The position numbers and the translations under genes are program-made. Under the pieces are notes generated by a model. It saw only the letters and a program-made list of their open reading frames with translations, did no database searches and was not told the DNA's origin. Shown one piece after another: positions 1 to 7,473 of a stretch of 62,789 nt of DNA (position 1 is its first letter; every line of letters starts with the position of its first letter). Source of the DNA: Oscillospiraceae bacterium (lineage in GTDB: Bacteria; Bacillota; Clostridia; Oscillospirales; Ruminococcaceae); assembly GCA_017396665.1 (NCBI GenBank), contig JAFQLH010000002.1:1-62789 (forward strand), read 5' to 3'.

Positions 1-1025
1 GATGTGAACCATTCAACACCGTTTAAGATAATCTGTGGGATATTAGCGTATGTTTCAACGTTATTGAGAACTGTTGGTCTCTCAAAGAGTCCCTTAACAG
101 CAGGGAACGGAGGACGTGGACGTGGTTCGCCTCTGTTACCTTCGATAGATGTCATAAGAGCAGTTTCTTCACCGCAAACGAATGCGCCTGCACCGAGTCT
201 GATACCGATATCGAAATCAAAGCCTGTGCCGAAGATATCCTTACCGAGAAGTCCGTATTCGTGAGCCTGCTCGAAAGCGATTTCAAGTCTTCTTACAGCG
301 ATTGGGTACTCAGCACGAACGTAAACGTAGCCCTGTGAAGCGCCGATTGCGTAACCGGCGATTGCCATAGCTTCGATAAGAGCGTGTGGGTCACCTTCGA
401 GAACTGAACGGTCCATGAATGCACCCGGGTCGCCTTCGTCGGCGTTACAGCAGACATACTTCTGGCCGCCGTCCTTAACGAGGTCCTTAGCGAGCTGCCA
501 CTTACGGCCTGTTGGGAAGCCTGCGCCTCCTCTACCTCTGAGTCCTGAAGCGAGGATTGTATCAACAACCTCATCAGGAGTCATCTCTGTAAGAACCTTA
601 CCGAGAGCTTCGTATCCTCTTGTACCGATGTATTCTTCGATATCTTCAGGATTGATTACACCACAGTTACGAAGTGCAATTCTCTTTTGCTTTCTGTAGA
701 AGTCTGTGTCAGCGATGGAAGTAATCTTTTCTTCCTTAACTGTTTCATCATAAACGAGTCTTGTTACTACTCTACCCTTGAGGAGGTGTTCTGTTACGAT
801 TTCCTCAACATCCTCAACCTTAATCATTGAGTAGAATGTGCCCTCTGGGTATACAATAGCGATAGGGCCGAGTGCGCAAAGTCCGTGGCAGCCTGTCTTT
901 ACAACCTGAACTTCATTTTCGAGGCCATTCTTTGCAAGCTCGTAGTTGAACTTATCGATAATAGCCTGACTTCCCGAAGAAGTACAGCCTGTTCCGCCGC
1001 AGACCAGAATGTGTGAACGATACAT
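1..1025 (-). CDS. hndC: NuoF-like hydrogenase subunit HndC (5' part; truncated by window edge)
   Basis: Flavoprotein/NADH-binding subunit of a trimeric NAD(P)-linked [FeFe] hydrogenase. The ORF starts at ATG 1025 behind GGAGGAG and stays open to the left edge, so the C-terminus is missing. The first ~120 residues are a thioredoxin-like [2Fe-2S] domain with the pairs CGGTGC and CHGLC. The NuoF core follows, with the NADH/FMN glycine-rich segment GLRGRGGAGFPTGRKW and then CNADEGDPGAFMDR and GAYVCGEET-like (here GAFVCGEET) motifs. It lies 15 bp downstream of the small [2Fe-2S] protein and is last in the visible minus-strand operon; the catalytic subunit is expected just beyond the edge. Complex I NuoF is the alternative, but the fused N-terminal ferredoxin domain and neighbours favour hydrogenase. 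Confidence 0.9.
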   Translation of the reverse strand, partial: MYRSHILVCGGTGCTSSGSQAIIDKFNYELAKNGLENEVQVVKTGCHGLCALGPIAIVYPEGTFYSMIKVEDVEEIVTEHLLKGRVVTRLVYDETVKEEKITSIADTDFYRKQKRIALRNCGVINPEDIEEYIGTRGYEALGKVLTEMTPDEVVDTILASGLRGRGGAGFPTGRKWQLAKDLVKDGGQKYVCCNADEGDPGAFMDRSVLEGDPHALIEAMAIAGYAIGASQGYVYVRAEYPIAVRRLEIAFEQAHEYGLLGKDIFGTGFDFDIGIRLGAGAFVCGEETALMTSIEGNRGEPRPRPPFPAVKGLFERPTVLNNVETYANIPQIILNGVEWFT

Positions 1026-1040
1026 AATTCGTACTCCTCC

Positions 1041-1406
1041 TTACTTTACTGATGTGTATTCTGCAACAACCTGTCCGTTCTTAAGGTGCTTTTCAATAAC
1101 TTCCTTAGCCTTATCAGGTGTCATCTTAACGTATGTAACCTTATCCTTGCCAGGTTCTGTGATTTCAACAATCGGCTCATACTGGCAAAGTCCGATACAA
1201 CCTGTCTGTGTTACTACAATCTTGTCGCCGAGTCCTGCTTCTGCAACGCCGTCAACGAATGCGTTAAGTACAGGTCTTGCGCCTGCTGCAATTCCGCATG
1301 TTGCCATTCCGACAACAACTCTGATGCTGTCAGCATCTTCCTTACGGAAGCCTACCTTACCCTGCATCTTCTCACGGATAGCCTTGAGCTCTTCCAAAGA
1401 TTTCAT
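1041..1406 (-). CDS. hndB: HndB-like [2Fe-2S] thioredoxin-fold ferredoxin
   Basis: 121-residue thioredoxin-like [2Fe-2S] protein, matching the small electron-transfer subunit of NAD(P)-dependent [FeFe] hydrogenases. Cluster ligands are visible as ATCGIAAGA (first Cys plus glycine-rich turn) and TGCIGLCQYEP in the C-terminal half. It is preceded by GGAGG (ATG at 1406) and sits between the ATPase and hndC genes on the same strand. Family knowledge: this fold passes electrons between the NuoE/NuoF-type subunits and the H-cluster subunit. No truncation or unusual feature is seen. Confidence 0.88.
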   Translation of the reverse strand: MKSLEELKAIREKMQGKVGFRKEDADSIRVVVGMATCGIAAGARPVLNAFVDGVAEAGLGDKIVVTQTGCIGLCQYEPIVEITEPGKDKVTYVKMTPDKAKEVIEKHLKNGQVVAEYTSVK

Positions 1407-1472
1407 TATAAATCCTCCATTCCAAAAAGCGTTTTACGCCTTTGTCTCTTAATTATTTTCTTAAGTAAGGTC

Positions 1473-2030
1473 TTACAGAATCCTTCCGCCGTCAGCCTCA
1501 CTCTTATTCTGTGAAAGGTATTCCTTTATGTACGAAGAAACCTCCGGTACATCAAACGGAACGCCCTCCAGAATCTCACGCAATTCTCTTGTGTCGAGAG
1601 TAAAGCTTCTGTCGTCGACCCTGTAATTATAGACAAAGTCAATATCTGTGTTCAATGTGATAAGGGCGTGCATTGTGCCTGTCATATCGCCAAGCGGCAT
1701 TCTGTCGATATTTGATATCTGAAAGGTAGCGGTTACCGTTGTTCCGACGCCTTTTTCCGAGGTTATCGAGAATTCCCCGCCCGCACTTTCAGCAGCGAGC
1801 TTAAAGAACGAAACCCCGAGTCCGACCTTTCTGGTAGTTCTTGTTGTGTAAAACGGGTCACACACAGCATTGAGCTGCTGCTCATCCATTCCACAGCCGT
1901 TATCGGCTATAACTATCCTCATAAGGTCCTTATCAAAATCGCTTTCGACCGTTATTTCGATAAGACTTGCCCTTGCCTTGACGGAGTTTTGTGCAACGTC
2001 AAGCACATTGAGCGAAAGCTCTGTCATCAT
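1473..2030 (-). CDS. GHKL/HATPase_c ATP-binding protein of hydrogenase operon
   Basis: 185 residues with the Bergerat ATP-binding fold: N box near ELSLNVLDVAQNSVKA, G1 box IADNGCGMD and G2 region TRKVGLGVSFFKLAAES. There is no dimerization histidine, so it is not a sensor kinase. A stand-alone GHKL ATPase between the NuoE-like and [2Fe-2S] genes is a known arrangement in clostridial hydrogenase operons; its role there (kinase or anti-sigma-type regulator) is inferred. The ATG overlaps the hndA stop as TAATG, implying translational coupling. Start could also be the second Met, 3 bp downstream. Confidence 0.82.
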   Translation of the reverse strand: MMTELSLNVLDVAQNSVKARASLIEITVESDFDKDLMRIVIADNGCGMDEQQLNAVCDPFYTTRTTRKVGLGVSFFKLAAESAGGEFSITSEKGVGTTVTATFQISNIDRMPLGDMTGTMHALITLNTDIDFVYNYRVDDRSFTLDTRELREILEGVPFDVPEVSSYIKEYLSQNKSEADGGRIL

Positions 2031-2524
2031 TAGCCCTTATATTTTGCGAGAATATCCTCGACATCCTTAACTGTAAGTCTTCCGTAAACGTCATCGTTAA
2101 CAGTAAGTACAGGTGCAAGACCGCAAGCACCGATACAACGGCAGTCAACGAGTGTGAACTTTCCGTCAGCAGTTGTTTCTCCGCCCTTGATTCCGAGAAC
2201 CTCACTGAGCTTGTCGAAGATATCGCCTGAGCCCTTTACGTAGCAAGCGGTACCGAGACAGACTGAGATTGTGTATTCTCCCTTTGGATAAAGTGAGAAC
2301 TGGGAATAGAATGTTACAACGCCATAAACCTTCTCCATTGAGATGTCCATTTCAGTTGCAATAATCTTCTGCACTTCAACAGGGAGATATCCGTAGATGT
2401 CCTGTGCCTTCTGAAGAATAGGCATAAGTGCGCCCTTGTCAGATTTATGCTCTGCAATAACCTGACGCAGCAAAGCTTCCTGCTCTGCTGTTCCCTTGAA
2501 TGGGATAGCTATGTTTTTAGCCAT
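2030..2524 (-). CDS. hndA: NuoE-like hydrogenase subunit HndA
   Basis: 24-kDa-type [2Fe-2S] subunit (164 residues) of the NAD(P)-linked hydrogenase. The Cys ligands appear in CLGTACYVKGS and, about 40 residues later, CRCIGACGLAPV, with the usual helical N-terminal domain containing PILQKAQDIYGYLP. The start is ATG 2524 with AGGAGG upstream; the longer frame to 2590 lacks a ribosome site. First gene of the minus-strand hydrogenase operon, divergent from the sensory-hydrogenase operon across a shared 390-bp promoter region. Confidence 0.92.
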   Translation of the reverse strand: MAKNIAIPFKGTAEQEALLRQVIAEHKSDKGALMPILQKAQDIYGYLPVEVQKIIATEMDISMEKVYGVVTFYSQFSLYPKGEYTISVCLGTACYVKGSGDIFDKLSEVLGIKGGETTADGKFTLVDCRCIGACGLAPVLTVNDDVYGRLTVKDVEDILAKYKG

Positions 2525-2645
2525 TTCAAAACCTCCTGTAATAATTTTATATGTATTCATGGCAAACAAAAACAGTGATGTAATTTGCACTCCGCAAAAG
2601 GGGCATTTTCGTCCTCTCGCAGATATGCCATTTTACACTATGATA

Positions 2646-2674
2646 ATTATATCACAAAGTCTTAAAAAATGCTA
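2646..2674 (-). promoter_or_regulatory. Probable promoter of hnd operon
   Basis: On the minus strand a perfect TATAAT is preceded by TGTGA (extended -10 type); the -35 position holds only TAGCAT. It lies about 120 bp upstream of hndA. The 2525-2916 gap otherwise holds only AT-rich sequence with no ORF supported by a ribosome site. Confidence 0.5.
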
Positions 2675-2813
2675 TGAACATTTCACACATACACAAAGGC
2701 TGATTTTTGTGCATTTTAGACATCTTTCACTAATGGTCGGTTTTTATCCCCAAAAGATTCAAAATATTAGCCAAAAAATCGCCGAAATTTACCACAAAAA
2801 ATTCAAAATAATC

Positions 2814-2842
2814 TTGAAAACCTTTGTGAAAAATGATATGAT
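2814..2842 (+). promoter_or_regulatory. Promoter of sensory-hydrogenase operon
   Basis: TTGAAA, a 17-bp spacer ending in AATGA, then TATGAT, 75 bp upstream of the first DRTGG gene. Matches the vegetative promoter form seen repeatedly in this window. Confidence 0.6.
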
Positions 2843-2916
2843 ACTTTTAAGGCAGGCAAACGAGCTTGCCGTTACACAGAAAGATTCACACATTTTTAAT
2901 GCGAGGAGAATACTAT

Positions 2917-3270
2917 ATGACTATTGCTGACGTTAAAAGACTTCTTAAAGCAGAGATTCTCTGTGGTGAGGAATACATTTCCAAGGATGTTCACACCGCT
3001 TGCGGCTCGGACATGATGAGCGACGTTCTGGCGTTTGTAAAGGACCAGTCGGTGCTTCTGACAGGTCTTTGTAACCCACAGGTTATAAGAACTGCGGAGA
3101 TGATGGATATTATCTGCATCTGCTTCATCAGAGGCAAGCGTCCAGAGGAAAGCATTATCGAGCTTGCTGAGGAGAGAGGGCTTGTAGTTATGGCATCGGA
3201 TATGAGAATGTTCGAGGCTTGCGGAATACTTTACACCAATGGATTGTCCGGAGGTGCTAAGGTTGAGTAA
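2917..3270 (+). CDS. DRTGG-domain protein
   Basis: 117-residue protein made of one DRTGG-type domain, recognised by the segment SDMMSDVLAFVKDQSVLLTG and the later IICICFIRGKRPEESIIELAEERGL pattern (split here for length). DRTGG domains occur beside CBS and HPr-kinase-like modules and in group C [FeFe]-hydrogenase operons; the biochemical role is unknown. Start is ATG 2917 with GAGGAGA upstream; the longer frame is not supported. The TAA stop overlaps the TTG start of the next gene. Confidence 0.75.
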   Translation: MTIADVKRLLKAEILCGEEYISKDVHTACGSDMMSDVLAFVKDQSVLLTGLCNPQVIRTAEMMDIICICFIRGKRPEESIIELAEERGLVVMASDMRMFEACGILYTNGLSGGAKVE

Positions 3271-3700
3271 CTTATCGCTTAAATATGTCGTTGACAACCA
3301 GGATTTCACACGTGCGGGCGAGGCATCGAGTGATGTGAAGAAGAAGCTCAAGATGATGGGCGTTCCTCCTGAGGCAGTACGCAAGGTTGCTATCGCTATG
3401 TACGAGGGTGAAATCAATATGGTTATTCACGCAAACGGCGGAGAAATCACTGTTGATATTACTCCGACGCAGATTATTATGATACTCAAGGACAACGGCC
3501 CCGGTATTGCCGACATTGAACAGGCTATGCAGGCGGGCTGGTCAACCGCTTCGGAAAACATCCGTGCGCTCGGCTTTGGTGCAGGCATGGGACTTCCGAA
3601 CATGAAAAAGTATTCAGATGAAATGGATATCGACACGGTTCTCGGAGTCGGTACAACTGTTACCATGAAGGTAAACATCTGCGTTTCCCATAAGATTTAA
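3263..3700 (+). CDS. RsbW-like ATP-binding protein (anti-sigma-type GHKL ATPase)
   Basis: About 145 residues with a GHKL ATPase core: N-box region AIAMYEGEINMVIHANGG, G1 box ILKDNGPGIAD and G2 box GFGAGMGLPNMKKYSD. This is the architecture of RsbW/SpoIIAB serine kinases, which phosphorylate anti-anti-sigma partners; no such partner is present here. The start is chosen as TTG 3263, 8-12 bases after GGAGGTG and overlapping the upstream stop; an ATG at 3239 in the same frame would add eight residues but lacks a site. It probably signals downstream of the adjacent HydS-like hydrogenase. Confidence 0.75.
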   Translation: MSNLSLKYVVDNQDFTRAGEASSDVKKKLKMMGVPPEAVRKVAIAMYEGEINMVIHANGGEITVDITPTQIIMILKDNGPGIADIEQAMQAGWSTASENIRALGFGAGMGLPNMKKYSDEMDIDTVLGVGTTVTMKVNICVSHKI

Positions 3701-3713
3701 GGAGGCTGTTCTG

Positions 3714-4988
3714 GTGAACGAATCATTCTCTAACTCGGTAAAGCTGAAGGAAGACCTCTGCAAGGGCTGTATCCACTGTGTCAAGAGATGTCCGACACAG
3801 GCTATCCGAGTAAGAAACGGAAAAGCACATATTATAAAGCAATTTTGCATCGACTGCGGAGAGTGCATAAGAGTGTGCCCTCACCACGCTAAGAAGGCTC
3901 ACTATGACCCGCTGAGCGTTATTGACAACTACAAATACAAGGTCGCACTTCCTGCACCGTCGTTCTATGCACAGTTCAACAATCTCGACGACACGAACAT
4001 TGTTCTGCGTGCACTCAAGCTGATGGGTTTTGATGATGTGTACGAGGTATCGGCTGCTGCTGAGCTTGTATCTGAGCTTACAAGAAAGTATATCGCAGAG
4101 CACAAGGATGATGCTCCGTTTATTTCAACCGCCTGCCCGTCTGTAGTAAGACTTATTCAGGTAAGGTTCCCAAGCCTTATTGATAATCTCATCAAGGTGA
4201 ATGCGCCTGTTGAGATTGCGGCAAGCGAGGCTAAGCGTATTGCAATGGAAAAGACAGGACTTCCTGCTGAGGATATAGGCGTAATTTTCATATCGCCTTG
4301 TCCTGCGAAGATGACCTCTGTCAAGAATCCTGTCGGCTGTGACAAGAGTGCAATTGACGCTGTTATAGCAATAAAGGATGTCTACCCTAAGATACTTCCG
4401 CTTATGCTCAAGGCATGTGATATGACCGATGACATTTCACATTCAGGAAGAATCGGTCTTAGCTGGGGTTCATCGGGCGGCGAAGCAAGCGGTCTGTTAA
4501 TTGACAGTTACCTCGCTGCTGACGGAATAGAAAACGTGATAAGCGTGCTTGAGGGTCTTGAGGACCAGAAGTTCTCACACCTTGAATTCATCGAGCTAAA
4601 CGCCTGTCCGGGCGGCTGCGTCGGCGGTGTTTTACAGGTTGAGAACCCTTATGTTGCAAAGGCAAAGCTCAAGAATATGAGAAAGTATATGCCTGTTGCA
4701 AAAAATCACCTTGACGGAATTACTCTGTGCAACGCTTATATTGACAAGGAAATAGAATACAGACCTGTTTTCAACCTCGGCGAAAACTTTGCCGACGGGC
4801 TCAGGAAGATGGAGCAGGTCGAGGAAATATGCTCAAGACTTCCCGGACTCGACTGCGGCTCGTGCGGTGCTCCTACCTGCAAGGCTCTTGCTGAGGACAT
4901 TGTAAGAGGACTTGCAAACGAAAAGGACTGCGTGCATATGCTTCGTGAGTACATTCACAATATGGCGAAGAACTTAGGCGAAATATAG
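3714..4988 (+). CDS. HydS-like [FeFe] hydrogenase (putative sensory, group C)
   Basis: 424 residues. Two [4Fe-4S] ferredoxin motifs (Cys 16/19/22/26 and 45/48/51/55), then an H-cluster domain: motif 1 reads STACPSV (Cys141), motif 2 SPCPAKM (Cys196), motif 3 NACPGGCVGG (Cys298/302). The residue before Cys141 is Ala140, where catalytic enzymes have Cys (TSCCP). A C-terminal four-Cys domain (Cys373, 381, 384, 389; spacing as in Rnf-type 4Fe-4S modules) replaces the PAS domain of some HydS proteins. Loss of the proton-transfer Cys is known for HydS-type proteins, so a redox or hydrogen sensing role is inferred. GTG start at 3714 with GGAGG upstream. Confidence 0.85.
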   Translation: MNESFSNSVKLKEDLCKGCIHCVKRCPTQAIRVRNGKAHIIKQFCIDCGECIRVCPHHAKKAHYDPLSVIDNYKYKVALPAPSFYAQFNNLDDTNIVLRALKLMGFDDVYEVSAAAELVSELTRKYIAEHKDDAPFISTACPSVVRLIQVRFPSLIDNLIKVNAPVEIAASEAKRIAMEKTGLPAEDIGVIFISPCPAKMTSVKNPVGCDKSAIDAVIAIKDVYPKILPLMLKACDMTDDISHSGRIGLSWGSSGGEASGLLIDSYLAADGIENVISVLEGLEDQKFSHLEFIELNACPGGCVGGVLQVENPYVAKAKLKNMRKYMPVAKNHLDGITLCNAYIDKEIEYRPVFNLGENFADGLRKMEQVEEICSRLPGLDCGSCGAPTCKALAEDIVRGLANEKDCVHMLREYIHNMAKNLGEI

Positions 4989-5007
4989 GGCTTTGGAGGC
5001 TGAAAAA

Positions 5008-5343
5008 ATGACTGTAAATGAGCTTATTGAGAAAAACGGGCTGAAGGCTCTTTCCCTTCCCGACGGCGAGAGGGAGATATCAGGTGTATACAACTGCGAC
5101 CTTATGAGCGTTGTTATGTCAAAGGGCTTTTCGGGAGCAGCATGGGTAACAATAATGGCTAACATAAATGCGGTTGCCGTTGCGGCTCTTACCGATATGG
5201 CGTGCATCGTGCTTGCTGACGGTGCAGCACAGGACGAGCTTATGATAGAAAAGTCAAAGGCTCAGGACATAAATGTTCTTATGTCTGACAAGCCGATTTT
5301 TGAAACCTCTCTTGAAATTTACAGGAGTATGACTGATGCTTAG
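5008..5343 (+). CDS. DRTGG-domain protein, second copy
   Basis: 111 residues, a single DRTGG domain: ISGVYNCDLMSVVM followed by AAWVTIMANINAVAVAALTD. This is nearer the family consensus than the copy at 2917. ATG 5008 is eight bases after GGAGG; the in-frame TTG at 4993 lacks a site. The end overlaps the PHP gene start by eight bases, so the two are probably translationally coupled. Its place immediately after the HydS-like gene matches the arrangement known for group C hydrogenases. Confidence 0.8.
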   Translation: MTVNELIEKNGLKALSLPDGEREISGVYNCDLMSVVMSKGFSGAAWVTIMANINAVAVAALTDMACIVLADGAAQDELMIEKSKAQDINVLMSDKPIFETSLEIYRSMTDA

Positions 5344-6061
5344 CCTGTCCTACGACCTGCACATACACTCATGTCTTTCCCCCTGCGGAGATGACGAGAG
5401 CACACCTGCCAATATCGTTGGTATGGCATATGTGAAGGGACTTGACGTTATAGCCCTTACCGACCACAACAGTGCGGCAAACTGCGTTGCGGCAAAAGAG
5501 GTTGCTGACGCATACGGGATAACCCTTCTTTGCGGTATGGAAATAACGACAGACGAGGAATGCCACGTTGTTTGCCTTCTGCCGACACTTGACAAGGCGC
5601 TTGAGCTTGACGAGTATGTTGCAAAGAGGCTTATGAAGGTTAAAAACGAGCCTGCAATCTTCGGAAATCAGTTCATTATGGACAGCGACGACAAGGTTAT
5701 CGGCACAAGAGAGCACCTGCTTATAAATGCGGCGGCTATCTCGTTTGAGGATGTTTTTCCGCTTGTCGAGAGTATGGGCGGAGTAGCAATTCCTGCACAC
5801 GTCGACAAGTCCACTACGTCGGTTATCTCAAACCTCGGCTTCATTCCGCCCGACTGCACCTTCAAGACAATTGAGGTAAAGAATATGGCAAGGCTTGATT
5901 CGCTTAAAGAGGCACATCCTTATTTTCAGACCTGCAAGGCGATAACAAGCTCTGATGCGCACTACTTAGGCGACATAAACGAGCCTGTGAACTTTATCCA
6001 CGCAAGAGAGAAATCCCCCGAAGCTATTATAGATGCACTTTTGCATCCTACAATTCTATAA
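5336..6061 (+). CDS. PHP-domain phosphoesterase
   Basis: 241 residues of the polymerase-and-histidinol-phosphatase fold. Metal-binding motifs are visible in order: DLHIHSCLSPCGDD near the N-terminus, ALTDHNSAANC, an internal HVDKST, and SSDAHYLGDI near the C-terminus. PHP proteins of this length hydrolyse phosphoesters such as nucleoside 3',5'-bisphosphates; the substrate here is unknown. Last gene of the HydS-like operon, followed directly by a terminator. Confidence 0.85.
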   Translation: MLSLSYDLHIHSCLSPCGDDESTPANIVGMAYVKGLDVIALTDHNSAANCVAAKEVADAYGITLLCGMEITTDEECHVVCLLPTLDKALELDEYVAKRLMKVKNEPAIFGNQFIMDSDDKVIGTREHLLINAAAISFEDVFPLVESMGGVAIPAHVDKSTTSVISNLGFIPPDCTFKTIEVKNMARLDSLKEAHPYFQTCKAITSSDAHYLGDINEPVNFIHAREKSPEAIIDALLHPTIL

Positions 6062-6069
6062 AAGTACAA

Positions 6070-6103
6070 AACCGCTCATGATTTTTCATAAGCGGTTTTT
6101 GTT
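6070..6103 (+). terminator. Intrinsic terminator after PHP gene
   Basis: AAACCGCT and AGCGGTTT form a stem (extended by CATGA/TCAT), followed by a T-run. It closes the HydS-like operon. Confidence 0.85.
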
Positions 6104-6116
6104 TGCTCGCAAGATG

Positions 6117-7214
6117 TCAGCTCAGCTGCTTTGACCTCTCTGCGAGCCTCTTTTTTATCTTAAGGGCGATTTTTCTTCCTGCCTTGTCTACAAGCGAGAA
6201 GTCCATAGCCGAGATATAGAATTTCTCAATTTCGTCGTGCACGGATTTTGCTTCGGCGAGGGTAGTTGCGGCCTCCTCCAAAAGCTTTGTGCAGGCGGAT
6301 TTGTTCATTCTGAGCCTCTTTTTCTTGAGGGAAAGGGTTTCCTTTGAATAAAATCTCATAGCGTTTATTCTTACACCCGACCGGCAGTAAAACAGGTTTA
6401 TCGGTGTTGACGCAACAAACGCAATTCCTGCTTCCTTTACAACGACCATCTCGTACACGCTGTCAGAAAAGAGGTTGCACTTGCTCACCAAAACGTCGTA
6501 GCCTCTCTTTGTCGCCTTGTCGCAGATACACTTGAGTATCATATCACTCGCAAGATAGAAGTCGTCATCAAGCAGATAGATTTTGTCCATCGAAGAAAGC
6601 GTGTCTGACCAGACCTTGTAGCCAAGCGGAGTGAGGGCTGACATGAGCGACATATCTACGCTTCCCTGCCTGTGCTTTTTCTGAAAGAGCTTTGACACAA
6701 GCCTTTCGCAGTAGGCTGAAAGCTTGTCGGAGAGCAGGTCATCGCCCACCGAATAATATGTATCGTCAAAGAGCTTTGTCATAGCCCCGACGTAGCTCCC
6801 TGCCCTTTTCATAAGCTTTTTGTGGGCAAGGGTTGTGCTGATTATTTCATCTGTATTTGCCTGAAGACTGCTGTCATTCCAGCACTCGCCCAGGTTCACG
6901 ATGCTCTGCTTCACTGCGGGAAAATCGGGGTCCATTGTATGCGGAGAGGTTCCGTCTACCACTATCACATCTGCACCCTTGAACAGCACAGCGTCGAGGC
7001 TGTCGGGGTCTGACGAGCAGTAGAATCTCACGACCTGCGTTTTATCCTCAAAGCTCTTTGCAAGCTTTTTCATAAGCGTTGATTTTCCTGTTCCTGCTCC
7101 GCCCTTGAGGATATAGGTGTACACCCCGTCCTTCTCCGTCTGGGCCTTGAAATCACTTCTGAAGCCTTCTGCCGACATAGAGCCGAGAAAGTATTTTTCA
7201 CTTTGTTCTGTCAT
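6117..7214 (-). CDS. P-loop ATPase of unknown function
   Basis: 365 residues. Walker A GGAGTGKST lies near residue 40 and a Walker B-like ADVIVVDGT near residue 85; a second hydrophobic-acidic segment KIYLLDDDFYLASD occurs near residue 215. The C-terminus is Lys/Arg-rich and helical. It resembles an uncharacterised clostridial ATPase family of about 365 residues; no function is known to me. ATG 7214 has GGAGG upstream. The stop is close to the terminator of the convergent PHP operon. Confidence 0.7.
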   Translation of the reverse strand: MTEQSEKYFLGSMSAEGFRSDFKAQTEKDGVYTYILKGGAGTGKSTLMKKLAKSFEDKTQVVRFYCSSDPDSLDAVLFKGADVIVVDGTSPHTMDPDFPAVKQSIVNLGECWNDSSLQANTDEIISTTLAHKKLMKRAGSYVGAMTKLFDDTYYSVGDDLLSDKLSAYCERLVSKLFQKKHRQGSVDMSLMSALTPLGYKVWSDTLSSMDKIYLLDDDFYLASDMILKCICDKATKRGYDVLVSKCNLFSDSVYEMVVVKEAGIAFVASTPINLFYCRSGVRINAMRFYSKETLSLKKKRLRMNKSACTKLLEEAATTLAEAKSVHDEIEKFYISAMDFSLVDKAGRKIALKIKKRLAERSKQLS

Positions 7215-7279
7215 AGCTGTTCCTCCAAACCTTCTTTTTTATCAGTTTATGAAAAACAGCCTGTCAACGCTACTTCTCT

Positions 7280-7402
7280 TCAAGGTGACAACAGAAACGG
7301 ACATCTCAAATCGCCCGTGATACAGTCGGTTGTGATATTCATGAGCTCGCATGCTCCGTCACGCTGATATACACATCTCTCGTCACAAAAAACAAAATTC
7401 AC
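7280..7402 (-). CDS. Small Cys-rich protein (40 residues)
   Basis: Short frame with GTG start at 7402, preceded by AAGGGAG about 10 bases upstream. The product has four Cys in a spaced pattern: FCDERC, then GAC, TDC and LRCPF (five including the last). Similar ~40-residue Cys-rich proteins starting with FCDE.C are widespread in Clostridia and are sometimes mislabelled as dehydratases. A small zinc- or iron-binding role is possible, but function is unknown. It sits between proA and the ATPase gene on the same strand. Confidence 0.6.
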   Translation of the reverse strand: MNFVFCDERCVYQRDGACELMNITTDCITGDLRCPFLLSP

Positions 7403-7473
7403 AGCAAAGCACTCTCCCTTACAGGTTTATGCTTATGCTGTGATTTTTTCTGTCTTAATATACTTGAGAAATT

